Below are positions 32,839-42,320 of a stretch of 64,000 nt of DNA, piece by piece. The stretch covers positions 992,001 to 1,056,000 of the forward strand of contig NZ_CP019431.1 of NCBI RefSeq assembly GCF_009866765.1, written 5' to 3'. The translations under genes and the position numbers were made by a program. The stretch comes from Pseudomonas sp. S35. GTDB taxonomy: Bacteria > Pseudomonadota > Gammaproteobacteria > Pseudomonadales > Pseudomonadaceae. Under the pieces are notes generated by a model. That model did no database searches, was not told the origin of the DNA, and saw only the letters and a list, made by a program, of their open reading frames with translations. The first letter of the stretch is position 1. Each line of letters starts with the position of its first letter.

Positions 32839-33983
32839 TTTTTCCTCTCTGCAATGTAAATCAGCATCTGTGATGAACTGCCGTCGACCACAAAGGACCG
32901 TGGGGCCGAGTCATAAAGCGGGAAAATTTCTCTTATGGCCTCTTCGAAGCTGCCCTCGAATCGAAGTGGTGCGTCAATTGGGTAATCAAGATCATCGGTC
33001 TGCCAGATCAGTCGCCAGCGCGCTTTTTCAGCCCAGCCTTCTACGGTTTGACGAAGTGATGATCCAGTTGAAGCCGTCCATATCTGGGCCAGCGGCTTGG
33101 CCGCGGCGGTGGCTGCAATAGCTGGAGTAACCGTAATGGGTGCAGCGATGGCTGGAGTCGCGGGAGTCGCCGCTGCAGCGGACTTGGTACTCGAACTGCT
33201 GGACTTGCTCGAGGCAGAACTGGGCGCCGGCAACGCAGGCGTTTCTTTCGTTGCGCCCTCCTTGGGCATCACAGCAGGAGAGGACATCGGTTTGGGGGAG
33301 GATGTATTGGTTATAGATGTAGAGACCGTCGTGTTCTTTGTGAATGGCGTTGTTTGCGGTACAGCGGCGATTACTACTTGGCCGGCTGAATCATTGCTGA
33401 CTGTGGTTGCGGCAACGGTTTGAGCTGTGGAGTGCGCATTGAGTTGAGCAACATGCGTCGATGCAGGCCGTGAAGAGTCAGGGAGCTGATAACCAGGGCG
33501 TAGCACGTAGCAAACCTGGCGATTGACCTCGTCGACCTTCACCTGCCAGGCCGGACCCGCGAGCACTTGTAGGGTGTTGCGCAGTGTCATTGGGCCGAGT
33601 TTGTACTGAGCTGCTGGCAGTGGCCGGGTGTAAAGGATGTTGACGTGCCCAGTGTCTGCCGAGCAAAGCGTATAACCTGATCGATCCACCACGTATTGCA
33701 TTGCATCGTGCACATTTGGGTGCATGTTGGCAGGGATGCTGATGTCGATAATCTGGGCCATCAGGTCACGTTGGCCGGAATCTGGCAAGGTACTGACCAG
33801 GGTGTAGCGGCCATAGCGCACTACCGGTTCTTTTTCAGGAACGGCGCCGCTAGGGTAGAGGTCTGGAGCCAACATGTCCGGATTGCGACTGCTGTCGAAA
33901 GCGGGCTTGGGTGTCTGTGCCGTTTGGGTCGTGCAACTTGCGATTAACGCGAGCAGCGAGAGCGTGGTGACGTGCCTGATCAT
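32835..33983 (-). CDS. pilL: PilL lipoprotein, first gene of the thin-pilus operon
   Basis: 382 residues with a lipobox ending at Cys17 (LIASC). An N-terminal folded domain (about 50-180, with DRSGYTLC) precedes a long Ala/Pro/Ser/Thr-rich linker (about 190-300) and a C-terminal TcpQ-like domain (LRQTVEGWAEKARWRLIWQT) seen in PilL. It likely supports secretin assembly. A hairpin GCCCTC/GGGGGC lies between its start and the upstream terminator. Confidence 0.85.
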   Translation of the reverse strand: MIRHVTTLSLLALIASCTTQTAQTPKPAFDSSRNPDMLAPDLYPSGAVPEKEPVVRYGRYTLVSTLPDSGQRDLMAQIIDISIPANMHPNVHDAMQYVVDRSGYTLCSADTGHVNILYTRPLPAAQYKLGPMTLRNTLQVLAGPAWQVKVDEVNRQVCYVLRPGYQLPDSSRPASTHVAQLNAHSTAQTVAATTVSNDSAGQVVIAAVPQTTPFTKNTTVSTSITNTSSPKPMSSPAVMPKEGATKETPALPAPSSASSKSSSSSTKSAAAATPATPAIAAPITVTPAIAATAAAKPLAQIWTASTGSSLRQTVEGWAEKARWRLIWQTDDLDYPIDAPLRFEGSFEEAIREIFPLYDSAPRSFVVDGSSSQMLIYIAERKK

Positions 33984-34129
33984 GTGCCGAGAGGCCCCCT
34001 TTGATGATGGAGGGCACGGTGGCAGGCAGCTAGCTAGGATGCAGCAGTAAATAGATTATTCGGCTTGGGAGGATTTATTGATGTTGATTCTGATAGCACA
34101 TCAGTAATTTTTGCCAGCGATCTAAAGTA

Positions 34130-34158
34130 ACAAAAAGCCCACTCATTTGAGTGGGCTT
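34130..34158 (-). terminator. Rho-independent terminator after the TumE-type pair
   Basis: Minus strand AGCCCACTCA-AA-TGAGTGGGCT followed by TTTTTG. It separates the toxin-antitoxin-like pair and helicase unit from the pilus operon, implying a separate promoter for pilL. Confidence 0.85.
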
Positions 34159-34172
34159 GATAAGGAGGAAAC

Positions 34173-34589
34173 TCACTTCTGTCGTGATTTAGGCTGAGTC
34201 TTTTCAGCCTCGACACGCGAGACTTTAACGATTAAGCCGCCTCTCAAGCGAGCTGATGCAAATGTATAATCTTTTAATACCTGCATAGCAACGCGCTCAA
34301 AAACAGAGGCGTCAAGAAACTCGAGTGAACGAAATTTAAAGTCTTTCGAATCCAGCTTGAGCGCACCCTTGGTTTTCTGTTTTTCTCCACCGCCACCCTG
34401 AATTACGCTTAAAGATGCCTTCACCTTCTGGCGATGCTGTTCTGATTGGTACGTTTTCATCTCATCAGCATCTTCAAAGCTGATACTTTCGCAAGCGTCT
34501 ACTGACTCGCCACGGTCAAGCTGGTGAGCAAGCGAATTCATACGGGCGAAAAAATCCGTTTGGGATTCGTGCCTGATGATTTTCTTCAT
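34173..34589 (-). CDS. Probable partner (antitoxin) of the TumE-like protein
   Basis: 138 residues, starting MKKIIRHESQTDFFARM behind AGAGG and overlapping the end of the TumE-like gene by 4 bases. An N-terminal helical part (LAHQLDRGESVDACESISFE) resembles antitoxin-type segments; the rest is basic with a Lys-rich end. The gene order toxin-then-partner, overlap and size suggest a toxin-antitoxin module. Antitoxin function is inferred only from this context. Confidence 0.55.
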   Translation of the reverse strand: MKKIIRHESQTDFFARMNSLAHQLDRGESVDACESISFEDADEMKTYQSEQHRQKVKASLSVIQGGGGEKQKTKGALKLDSKDFKFRSLEFLDASVFERVAMQVLKDYTFASARLRGGLIVKVSRVEAEKTQPKSRQK

Positions 34590-34924
34590 TTGCTTTTCCT
34601 CTTGGCCAGATGTTGGTGCCATTGGTCTTCGAACAGCTTCATGGTTTTTGCAAAAGACTCAAACTCGACGGGGATATATTGGCCCATGACATGTTTATGA
34701 TGCTCGCCATGTGCATTGTCAAATCCGATGACTCGGCCATTATCCACGGAGCAGATTGAGTCATTGATGTAGGCCATGCTGTAAGTGACAACCTCACCAG
34801 TGGCCTCATTGATCAGGTATTCGATTCGCAGCTGACCATTACCTTTTTTTTGAGGAATGATATCCGTATGCGAAATTTTCTTGAGGATAGGTTCCTTCCT
34901 CTTGACGCCTTTCTTAGCTGCCAT
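34586..34924 (-). CDS. DUF6516/TumE-like putative toxin
   Basis: 112 residues from MAAKKGVKRKEPILKK (an ATG 19 codons upstream is possible). Features that match TumE-family toxins are a beta-rich core with RIEYLINEATGEVVTYSMAY and the motif VIGFDNAHGEHHKHVMGQ, in which an Asp-Asn and several His stand together. TumE proteins are toxins of type II modules. In an ICE such a pair could promote stable maintenance. The match is by motif only. Confidence 0.55.
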   Translation of the reverse strand: MAAKKGVKRKEPILKKISHTDIIPQKKGNGQLRIEYLINEATGEVVTYSMAYINDSICSVDNGRVIGFDNAHGEHHKHVMGQYIPVEFESFAKTMKLFEDQWHQHLAKRKSK

Positions 34925-34991
34925 TATAGACCTAATAGCCTCTTCAATGAAGTCAGGACTGCGATTCGGTAGGTGTGCCATCATATAGCAA

Positions 34992-36947
34992 TTACAGATG
35001 TGCCGAAAGCTCCGCCCTGTTAGCTGTAGCAAGGTCCGGTTCAATCAAATCCTGAGTTAACTGACGCTTATCGAGCAGCATTTGCCAGAGCATCTGGTCG
35101 ATGGTGTTTTCCACAAGCGGGATTTTCACCACGACCATGCGCAACTGACCGTTTCGATAGGCTCTGTCCTCTGCCTGGTCTTGCAATCCTGGTGTCCATG
35201 GCAGCCCCAAAAACATGACGTAGTTGGCGGCGGTGAGGTTGTTGCCGGTGCCAGCAGCAGATGTCGTAGCGGCAAATACACGGGTGTCAGGATCGCTTTG
35301 GAATTTGTCGATCGCTTTCTGCCGCTTGCCTACCGAGTCACTGCCGACAACCGTAACGCACCCGTACTCTGCTTGCTCACACCGAGAGCGCAATGTTCCT
35401 ACCGTGTCCTTGAACTCACAGAACAAGATAACTTTGTCCTCCGCGTCCAGTTCGCACAGCAGATCCATAACGACGCGAACCTTCACCTGCTCAAGTAATT
35501 GACGCAGTGATCCCAGCCTGGCGAGGCTAGGTCTATCTTCTAGGCGAATCTGATCGTATTGCTTGCGTTCTTCAATGGTGAGTTCAACGGGTAACGTTTG
35601 CCGCTGTTTGCCTTTAAGTCCTGGTAAAACATCCTTGCGTCGACGCAGCATCCAATCGCCAATCGCATCGCGAAGATTCTTGCGAAAATCCGGACTGCCA
35701 GCGAACTGTTCGCAGAACTCTTTAAGGGGCAGCTTTCCGACAGGATGACCGGACAGGCGCAGCAGCGTATGAAGTTCTGATTCTCGATTGAGTACCGGGG
35801 TACCCGTCAGCAGGTATCGATTCGGCACCTTGGCAGCAATATCGAAGCCATGACGTGTCCACGCAGCGGTAGGCTCTTTCAGGCGGTGAGCTTCATCGAT
35901 GATCATTACCTCAAATTGGCCTGCATGCAGGACAAAATCGCCCAGGCGTTCGTAGTTGGTGATAATCCACTGAGAAGATGGATCATAGACCTGCTGACCG
36001 ATTGTGGCGTTGGGATACACCATCTGGATCTCGCGTTGCCAGTTGATGATCAACGTCGACAAGGTGATGACCAAGATAGGTCTATCAGAGGCTCTGACAG
36101 CAGCTGCAATGATTGCCTGGCGTGTTTTGCCAAGCCCCATATCATCCGCGAGTAAGGCGCTGGTTCGCTGTAACAGGTGCCGAATGCCCGCCGGTTGATG
36201 GTCCAGTAAAGAATATCCAGCCAAGGCCTGATTGATTTGCTCGGTGGTGAACTCGGTGCGCTCGATGGAGGGCACGGCCGCGAGATACACATCGGTTGAG
36301 GTGCTGTCATCAGTCGCTTGTGCTGAACGTTCTTGGGGAGGTCCTCCAAGACTGATACGCGTGATTTCATCAGCAGGAACAATGGATCCATCAGTCAGCA
36401 GTTCCTGCATGGTGTCCAGGATCTCGAACTGATCCTCTGACACACCAAGTTCAAGAATCAGGTTGCTTCGCACCAACTCCGCACCGGCATCGATGCGCCA
36501 TGATTTGGAGTGCCCGAGGAACACGCCGTGCATACGCCGAGCAACTGCCACTAAGCCTGGGTGGTAGTCACCCGATAGTAGGATCCCCCCTTGAACCAGC
36601 GGAGCGATTCGAAAGGTCAGCCCCCAAGTGAATGCCTGCCGATCTGGGACTTTCTGTGCGGCTGTGATTTTATGTGAAAACGTCTCCCAGCTTTCGTTGA
36701 AGCGGTTCTCGCACAACTCGATTAAACGGTGAAAGAGCACATCCAGGTCATCCAGCAACTTGCCTTTAGGCAAGCGCCAATAGCGATGCTGGGGATGCTC
36801 GGCACGTCGGATGTAGAAACCATCACGTTCGAGAAACAGCCGATTGGCTCCGTCGACGTACTGCAACAAAATGCCGAAGTCATAGCCGTCAAAAATGACC
36901 TTTTCGACTAGGTCCTGCCGGCGATTCATGAGGCGCGGACGGCTCAT
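34992..36947 (-). CDS. SNF2-family DNA-dependent ATPase
   Basis: 651 residues. The N-terminal part (about 1-240) is of unknown fold, followed by a SNF2 ATPase core: Walker A DDMGLGKT (268-275), DEAH box (IIDEAHRLK) and C-terminal lobe with DQAEDRAYRNGQ. It could remodel or translocate on DNA during transfer, or act in defence. The ATG chosen overlaps the stop of the PcfJ-like gene (ATGA). It differs from the first SNF2 protein of the window and lacks its zinc insert. Confidence 0.85.
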   Translation of the reverse strand: MSRPRLMNRRQDLVEKVIFDGYDFGILLQYVDGANRLFLERDGFYIRRAEHPQHRYWRLPKGKLLDDLDVLFHRLIELCENRFNESWETFSHKITAAQKVPDRQAFTWGLTFRIAPLVQGGILLSGDYHPGLVAVARRMHGVFLGHSKSWRIDAGAELVRSNLILELGVSEDQFEILDTMQELLTDGSIVPADEITRISLGGPPQERSAQATDDSTSTDVYLAAVPSIERTEFTTEQINQALAGYSLLDHQPAGIRHLLQRTSALLADDMGLGKTRQAIIAAAVRASDRPILVITLSTLIINWQREIQMVYPNATIGQQVYDPSSQWIITNYERLGDFVLHAGQFEVMIIDEAHRLKEPTAAWTRHGFDIAAKVPNRYLLTGTPVLNRESELHTLLRLSGHPVGKLPLKEFCEQFAGSPDFRKNLRDAIGDWMLRRRKDVLPGLKGKQRQTLPVELTIEERKQYDQIRLEDRPSLARLGSLRQLLEQVKVRVVMDLLCELDAEDKVILFCEFKDTVGTLRSRCEQAEYGCVTVVGSDSVGKRQKAIDKFQSDPDTRVFAATTSAAGTGNNLTAANYVMFLGLPWTPGLQDQAEDRAYRNGQLRMVVVKIPLVENTIDQMLWQMLLDKRQLTQDLIEPDLATANRAELSAHL

Positions 36948-38824
36948 GTTTTGCTCAGGCGCAGGTTGATCCATTTCGCGCACGCTTGAGCATGCATTTT
37001 TTTCCGGTTTCGATTTGTATAGCGAGACATGGATAGCGTCTGGTCTGGCCATTCCAGGTTGATGGCGAGTTCACCCGATTTGATCTTTGCCCAAAACCAT
37101 TGATAGGCCCGGTCAACCCTGGATCCAGACTTAGGTGTACGATTTTTATGGCCTCTCAGTTGTATCGTCACCAGGTGTTTGGGAGTCAATTTTGCTAGCG
37201 TTTCGCCCCATGCGCTCTCATCCATTTGGATTTCGGCAGAGGCCAACGATTTCCCGTTTTCGCGAACCGACATAAGACGGCAGTTGCCCCGATAAGCGCT
37301 GTAGTCGTAACCATCAATGCAATGCCCCAGTGCTCGATGTTCCGCATAAAGATCGGCTGGGCATTTCAGCTCGACAATTTGCAGCCCATTCGGGCTTACG
37401 AGAAGTGTGTCGTTTGAGTTAAGCAGCGTCCTCCAGGGTGTTAAAGAGTCTGTTTTGGTTTGGGGATCTGCGGCATCAAGAGCTTCACGTATGTCCATCA
37501 TTGCGAGGTGAAAGCCATCCACCAAGCTGGCGATCTGGTGATAGGTGGCAGTACCAATGAAGCTTTTGAGTTTTTGCAGTGCTTCACAGGCATCAGGTCC
37601 GTAGCTCTCATCTATGTTGTTGAAGAGCTCGTTCAGGTCTCGCAAGTCGTCGGCGATTTTGGACCAACTGGGATCCGACCAATCAGTTGGACACCCCGAC
37701 AGCAGCCTGTTCCAGTCCTGCGTTTGCTCCCGCAGTTGATACGGAATTTTATCCAACAAGGCGAAGAATGTGATCCAGTGTGCTTTTTTAAGGGGACGTC
37801 GATTGCCCAGTGAAGCTCCTAGCAGCAGTCGATGCCAGGGCCGTTCAGGCCCCTCACGATTGATACGGGTCAATGCACTGCCGGTATCGAATACCCGTTG
37901 TTGCCCTAAGTAGCGCACTGCAGTACGCGGCGTCTGTAGCAGCCACGCCAGCGTGTCGGTAAGCGGAAGGCCTGCATCTGCAATGCGACCGATCAGGCAC
38001 TCTTGCGCGATGATCAAAGAGCCATCCCCGCTCCAGTTTGGGCGGCATTCTTGAAGGTCGTCCCACGGGCAGGTCATGTATACCTGCTGCTGCTCATCCC
38101 ACGGCCACGGCCATTGATCAACTAGTACCAGAAGTGGAATCAGTACCGGTTGGGCTTTCAGGGCCTGCATGCGGCGTTTGCGGTCGCCTTGAGCCAGCCA
38201 GTTATAGAGCTTGGGGGAGGGGCATTGCGCTGAACGGATGGCGAACAGTAATTCCTGTTCCAGGCACCGGCAAAACTGCTTCAGCGTGCTGCCAATCTGC
38301 TTCAGGTAAAACCGGTTTCGAGGAGAGAAATACCGATTGTTGCTCACCGTCGAATCGTAGCCTCTGCGATTAAAGCCTCCTAGATCTTCAATCGATAGGG
38401 CTTGCGCCCTTTCTCCAGCCGACTTGCTGAAGGAGGTCAGCAGAACGTCTGCATACCAACGTTTTTCAAACCTGAGCAGCAGCTGCTGGGCCACCAATAC
38501 GGTGGGTTTTTTCTTGTGGACGCGGTCCTTGCTGGTGATTTTGCAGGCCTTCACCTGATAACCATCGAAGTACTGGAGGTGGTCGCCGATTCTGGCCAAA
38601 ACTGGTCGTGTTTGATTACTTGTTGAAGGCAGGGTGACGCACCAGCACCGCGTGTGTGCGGTTGAACCCAGATAGGTATCGATGAATGACGTCAGTTGGT
38701 AGGGCGGTACGTTAAAATGCAAAGCCCAGGTCTGGGCAACTTCAATTTGCCGGTCTGAGAACTTCTGGAGCTTCGGCGCTAAGATGCGCAGTCCCAACAC
38801 CGATTGTCTCTTCTGTACGCTCAC
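36944..38824 (-). CDS. PcfJ-like protein
   Basis: 626 residues. The C-terminal part carries PcfJ-like features: LGHCIDGYDYSAYRG, then LMSVRENGKSLASAEIQ. The N-terminal two thirds is of unknown fold. PcfJ-type proteins occur on conjugative elements but their action is not known. The start is a GTG 7 nt after AGGAGG, a better fit than a nearby ATG. It overlaps the downstream SNF2 gene. A hairpin CCTCTGCG-AAAT-CGCAGAGG covers the ribosome site. Confidence 0.7.
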   Translation of the reverse strand: MSVQKRQSVLGLRILAPKLQKFSDRQIEVAQTWALHFNVPPYQLTSFIDTYLGSTAHTRCWCVTLPSTSNQTRPVLARIGDHLQYFDGYQVKACKITSKDRVHKKKPTVLVAQQLLLRFEKRWYADVLLTSFSKSAGERAQALSIEDLGGFNRRGYDSTVSNNRYFSPRNRFYLKQIGSTLKQFCRCLEQELLFAIRSAQCPSPKLYNWLAQGDRKRRMQALKAQPVLIPLLVLVDQWPWPWDEQQQVYMTCPWDDLQECRPNWSGDGSLIIAQECLIGRIADAGLPLTDTLAWLLQTPRTAVRYLGQQRVFDTGSALTRINREGPERPWHRLLLGASLGNRRPLKKAHWITFFALLDKIPYQLREQTQDWNRLLSGCPTDWSDPSWSKIADDLRDLNELFNNIDESYGPDACEALQKLKSFIGTATYHQIASLVDGFHLAMMDIREALDAADPQTKTDSLTPWRTLLNSNDTLLVSPNGLQIVELKCPADLYAEHRALGHCIDGYDYSAYRGNCRLMSVRENGKSLASAEIQMDESAWGETLAKLTPKHLVTIQLRGHKNRTPKSGSRVDRAYQWFWAKIKSGELAINLEWPDQTLSMSRYTNRNRKKMHAQACAKWINLRLSKT

Positions 38825-38865
38825 CCATGACCTCCTCTGCGATTTCGCAGAGGAATGTCAGGTAT

Positions 38866-38881
38866 AGGGCGGGAGGGCTTC
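38866..38881 (-). repeat. 16-bp leader motif, copy before the PcfJ-like gene
   Basis: Minus strand GAAGCCCTCCCGCCCT, shared except for one base with the leader of topB (GAAGCCCTACCGCCCT). It probably marks a shared control element of the two leaders. Confidence 0.5.
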
Positions 38882-38934
38882 CAGGGTTAATGCGTAACGG
38901 CGTTGACGGTGATTTATATCGGGAATGGCTGAAG

Positions 38935-40833
38935 TCACACCCCTCTGGGTTTATTGAGATCTGGTTTGCCATTTAAGTTTGGAAAACTCACCCTGCATCC
39001 ATTCGATTTGAAGCCTGTACACCCCCAAAAGTCATATCCACCGTCCCCTTTCTTCTGTCGCCTTGCGAGGGGTTGATTGCATTTGGGACAGTTGAAATCG
39101 CCACTTGCAGCGTCTGGGCGTGGAGCGGACGCCATGGGCACACTCGGCATTCCACGCTGCTGGGACAGTTCCTCTTCCAGTCGCCTATGCAGACGCGCAA
39201 CTACAGCTCCATAGGTGTCTTGGCCCTGGGCGATTTTGTCCAAATCGCGCTCCAGCTCCCGCGTAAAATCGAGCTCCACGAAACTGAAGAAACCTTCCAG
39301 CTTGGCGATTGTTTCCTCACCAAGTGGGGCCGGTACTAGTTTGCGGCTTTTTTCCTCGATCAGGCCTTTGCTGGTGATGTTCTTCAAGATCGAGGCGAAC
39401 GTACTGGGACGGCCAATACCGCGGCGCTCCATTTCCTTGATCAAACTGGCCTTCGTGTAGCGCGAAGGCGGTTGGGTTTCCTTCTGCAGCAGTTCTCCGT
39501 TGTGCACAGCGAGAATCTGTTTAGGTGAGAGTGCAGGCACTGGGTTGCTGGCTGTTGCATCTTCCTCATCGTCAGTGTCATCGCCTTTCAGCAGTTTTCG
39601 CCACCCAGGATGGAAGAGGGTTTCACCTGTTGCATTGAATCGCAGCGGCTTACCATTTGGGCCAACCGCGAGCAGTTTTACGGTACGCACATCGAACACT
39701 GCAGCTTCAAGCTGGCTGGCAAGAGCCCGGACCCATATCAACTTGTACAGGGCGAGCTCCTCGTCGTTTTCACCAGCCTTGGCATCAGCCCAATGCGTCG
39801 GTGTAATTGCGGGGTGGCCTTCCTGAGCACCTTCGGCGGACTTAAATGTACGTCGCACGTCGACAGCCTCCACCCCGATAGATCTGGCCACGGTTCTAAT
39901 ATCCTCCATGGCTTCGTCTGGAACGTTGGGGTTGTCCGTCCGGTGGTAGGTGATGACGCCTTGCTCGTACAACCGCTGGGCGACCTGCATGGTCTTATCC
40001 GGGTCCCATTTCAAGGCGTTGCTCGCCGCTTGCTGAAGTGTGGAAGAGATGAAGGGGGCAGGAGGGTTGCGTTCGGCCTTGCGGTCGTCACAGGATTCGA
40101 CAACGACATTGCGTGTGCCGACAACGAGCTGCGCCAGATTCCCGTCCTGGACGTAGGGGAAATCCTTGGTCGCGAAGTCAGGCACGGGTTGCCAGTCTGC
40201 GTACCAGTCCCCCATTGGTCCCTGGAAGTTGAGCCGCACGCCAAAGTGATTGATAACGCGGAAGGTGCGAATCTCGCGCTCGCGCAACACCACCAGGTAT
40301 ACAGCCGGTGATTGGACTCGTCCCGCTGAAGTTGGTTTGCCCATGAGGCGGCGAAGCTCCTGTGTCACCAGGTAACCCACCAGACGGTCCAGTACACGCC
40401 GGCACTCTTGTGAGGCGACCCTGTTCAGGTCAATTTTGCGCGGATTGGCCAGGGCTTCTTCAACACGCTTCAGAGTGATTTCGTTGAAGGTGATGCGTTG
40501 GTAGTCCTTGATGCCCAGCACCTGTTGGATATGCCAGCTGATGCTTTCCCCTTCACGATCCGGGTCTGTTGCAAGGTAGATTTCGCTGGCTTGTTTCGAT
40601 GCCGCCTTGATGTTCCGCACGGCCTTGGTGCTTTTATCCAGGATCTCATACACCGGCGTGTAATTTTTTCGTACGCCGGTGGTTATCATGTTGTCGTCCT
40701 GCCCTCGGGCCGGTAGGTCCCGGATGTGCCCACCACTGGCAACCACCTGCCAGTCTTCGCCTGGGCGCAGCTTCTTCATCATTGGCTGGAGCTTTTTCAG
40801 CTTACCTGGTGCCTCGATGATTAATAGCTTCAT
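38935..40833 (-). CDS. topB: Type IA DNA topoisomerase (TopB/TraE-like)
   Basis: 632 residues that relax or decatenate single-stranded regions. The Toprim domain is N-terminal (IIEAPGK, then DPDREGE at 90-96), the catalytic Tyr296 lies in VITYHRTD with Arg298, and a C-terminal zinc finger (CPKCNQPLARRQKKG to CTGFKSNGC) ends the protein. Such enzymes are standard in ICEs of this class and act in replication and transfer. The start MKLLIIEAPGK is preceded by GAGAGG. Confidence 0.93.
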   Translation of the reverse strand: MKLLIIEAPGKLKKLQPMMKKLRPGEDWQVVASGGHIRDLPARGQDDNMITTGVRKNYTPVYEILDKSTKAVRNIKAASKQASEIYLATDPDREGESISWHIQQVLGIKDYQRITFNEITLKRVEEALANPRKIDLNRVASQECRRVLDRLVGYLVTQELRRLMGKPTSAGRVQSPAVYLVVLREREIRTFRVINHFGVRLNFQGPMGDWYADWQPVPDFATKDFPYVQDGNLAQLVVGTRNVVVESCDDRKAERNPPAPFISSTLQQAASNALKWDPDKTMQVAQRLYEQGVITYHRTDNPNVPDEAMEDIRTVARSIGVEAVDVRRTFKSAEGAQEGHPAITPTHWADAKAGENDEELALYKLIWVRALASQLEAAVFDVRTVKLLAVGPNGKPLRFNATGETLFHPGWRKLLKGDDTDDEEDATASNPVPALSPKQILAVHNGELLQKETQPPSRYTKASLIKEMERRGIGRPSTFASILKNITSKGLIEEKSRKLVPAPLGEETIAKLEGFFSFVELDFTRELERDLDKIAQGQDTYGAVVARLHRRLEEELSQQRGMPSVPMASAPRPDAASGDFNCPKCNQPLARRQKKGDGGYDFWGCTGFKSNGCRVSFPNLNGKPDLNKPRGV

Positions 40834-40873
40834 GGGGTGCCCTCTCAATTATCCAGAGTGGGACTGTCGCGTC

Positions 40874-40889
40874 AGGGCGGTAGGGCTTC
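40874..40889 (-). repeat. 16-bp leader motif, copy before topB
   Basis: Minus strand GAAGCCCTACCGCCCT, matching the copy before the PcfJ-like gene with one difference (position 9). Confidence 0.5.
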
Positions 40890-40929
40890 AATGGGAAATG
40901 CTCAATGAGCAAGAAAGGGCTTTCAGCTG

Positions 40930-41127
40930 CTAGAGGTCAAGCGATAGCTGCTGTTCCTGGGCTAAGCCCTTTAGCCACGACGCGCGCATGGCGGGGTGAT
41001 GGTAAGGGCAGTCATACACCCGTAGCCCTTTTCGGGCGGCCTCCGCACCGGCTATTTGCACAGCAGCGTGGGGGTTATTGAATTGCCGCCTATCTGCTGG
41101 CTTTAATACGGGGTGGGTTGACGCCAT
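40930..41127 (-). CDS. Small conserved-looking protein before topB
   Basis: 65 residues (MASTHPVLKPADRRQF to QQLSLDL). It is basic with one Cys and two His (CPYHH), but no recognised motif. It is in the same direction as topB and ends shortly before the topB leader. The start is plausible but not strongly supported by a ribosome site. Confidence 0.45.
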   Translation of the reverse strand: MASTHPVLKPADRRQFNNPHAAVQIAGAEAARKGLRVYDCPYHHPAMRASWLKGLAQEQQLSLDL

Positions 41128-41282
41128 CGGAGGCGGTCCTCGAAGAGCTGATCAATGAGGCAGTAGTATTGCGAACTGTTTTATTGCGATAGTACTGAAA
41201 GAATTTACTTTCAGTGCTTAATATTTACGATTTGTAGGTTATTTAAACCTGAAGGATCACGATTAGAGCGATTTTTTTCACT

Positions 41283-41729
41283 TCAATCTACTTGTTGTTC
41301 TTCCAGCTCGGGAGCTTGTTCGTCCGACCATGCGGCACTCCAAATCCAATCGATAAAGGCCTCAGTGGTTTGCCCGCTCAGAACACGTAGTTGCTCCAGA
41401 CCACCGAAGAGCTGTTCTGTCATATATCCATCATCGTCGAAATCGACGCTGTACTCAGTATCGAGGCGGGCCGCGTCGAACAGTTTGTCGCGAAATCGGC
41501 GTGCTTGCCAGGTATCAAGATCAGTCTCACTGCGCCTACCCATTTGGTGCTCGCCCGTTCGCCAACCACTTGGTGCCCAAGATGCACTGTTCAAATCTAG
41601 AGTAAGTCCGTAGTAGTCGGGGGCATTCACCTCGCTTTCATCGAAGTACGCCCAGAAAACACGGCCTAAAACCGGATGCTCTGCAGCAATGACAACGTAC
41701 CCGGTTGGATCTCTAAAGTTTTTGCACAT
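41283..41729 (-). CDS. Acidic ICE protein of unknown function
   Basis: 148 residues from MCKNFRDPTGYVVIAA, behind CGGAG; a GTG 27 codons earlier is less likely. It is acidic, rich in Asp and Trp, ending in ELEEQQVD. The first part (VVIAAEHPVLGRVFWAYF) looks like a beta-rich core. No family is recognised. It lies between ssb and topB, and the AT-rich 155 bp downstream of it holds a perfect ACTGAAAG/CTTTCAGT hairpin. Confidence 0.6.
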   Translation of the reverse strand: MCKNFRDPTGYVVIAAEHPVLGRVFWAYFDESEVNAPDYYGLTLDLNSASWAPSGWRTGEHQMGRRSETDLDTWQARRFRDKLFDAARLDTEYSVDFDDDGYMTEQLFGGLEQLRVLSGQTTEAFIDWIWSAAWSDEQAPELEEQQVD

Positions 41730-41840
41730 CGGTAACTCCGACTTCGAAGCGAGTTTCCAAACTGGGTGAGGGTAACGATGAGCCGTATCCCCCACCACCG
41801 GCAGCCTCACGAATGGGGCCGAAAATTAAGCCCCTGGTTT

Positions 41841-42305
41841 TCAGAAGTTCGGAGGATCAGATTCTGGATATTCATCAGGACCTGGTGCCGGCTGCGGCTG
41901 CGATTTTGGTCCGTTGGACTGTTGCGAGTTCTGGCTCTGTGAGGGCGCAAGATTCACCATGGTCAAACGGTGTGGCAGCATGCCAATACGGCTGGCCTGA
42001 ATTTTCAGGGCTTCGAATTCGCCCTGGTCGTTCTCCCAGCGGTCCATAACGGCGCGGCCGGAAACGATCACGCGCATGCCTTTCTGAAACAGCTGCGAAT
42101 AGTGTTCCGCGTCCTTGTGCCACCATTCGACGTTTGCCCAGAATCCGCCACGGTCTTCATAACCGCCTTTACCGTCCGGAATCGAATTGTCGAAGTAGAC
42201 GTTGATCCGCATGAGTCGACGTGGATCTTTGTTGCCGTTGGGGAATTCTTTGAACTCCGGTGTCGAGCCGATGTTGCCTTCCCAGCCTTGTACTGGCGTA
42301 CCCAT
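41841..42305 (-). CDS. ssb: Single-stranded DNA-binding protein (ICE type)
   Basis: 154 residues with an N-terminal OB-fold (about 1-112, WANVEWWHKDAEHY, GMRVIVSGRAVMDRWENDQG) and a flexible Gln/Pro-rich tail. The end, DEYPESDPPNF, is an acidic tip like the interaction tail of SSB proteins. It protects single-stranded DNA during conjugative transfer or replication. It is followed in the operon by an acidic unknown protein and topB. Confidence 0.93.
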   Translation of the reverse strand: MGTPVQGWEGNIGSTPEFKEFPNGNKDPRRLMRINVYFDNSIPDGKGGYEDRGGFWANVEWWHKDAEHYSQLFQKGMRVIVSGRAVMDRWENDQGEFEALKIQASRIGMLPHRLTMVNLAPSQSQNSQQSNGPKSQPQPAPGPDEYPESDPPNF

Positions 42306-42320
42306 GAGTGTTCTCCGAGG

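Noticed and set aside
34034..34216. 60-residue minus-strand frame near the terminator
   Set aside because: It runs through a clear rho-independent terminator and the end of the neighbouring gene.
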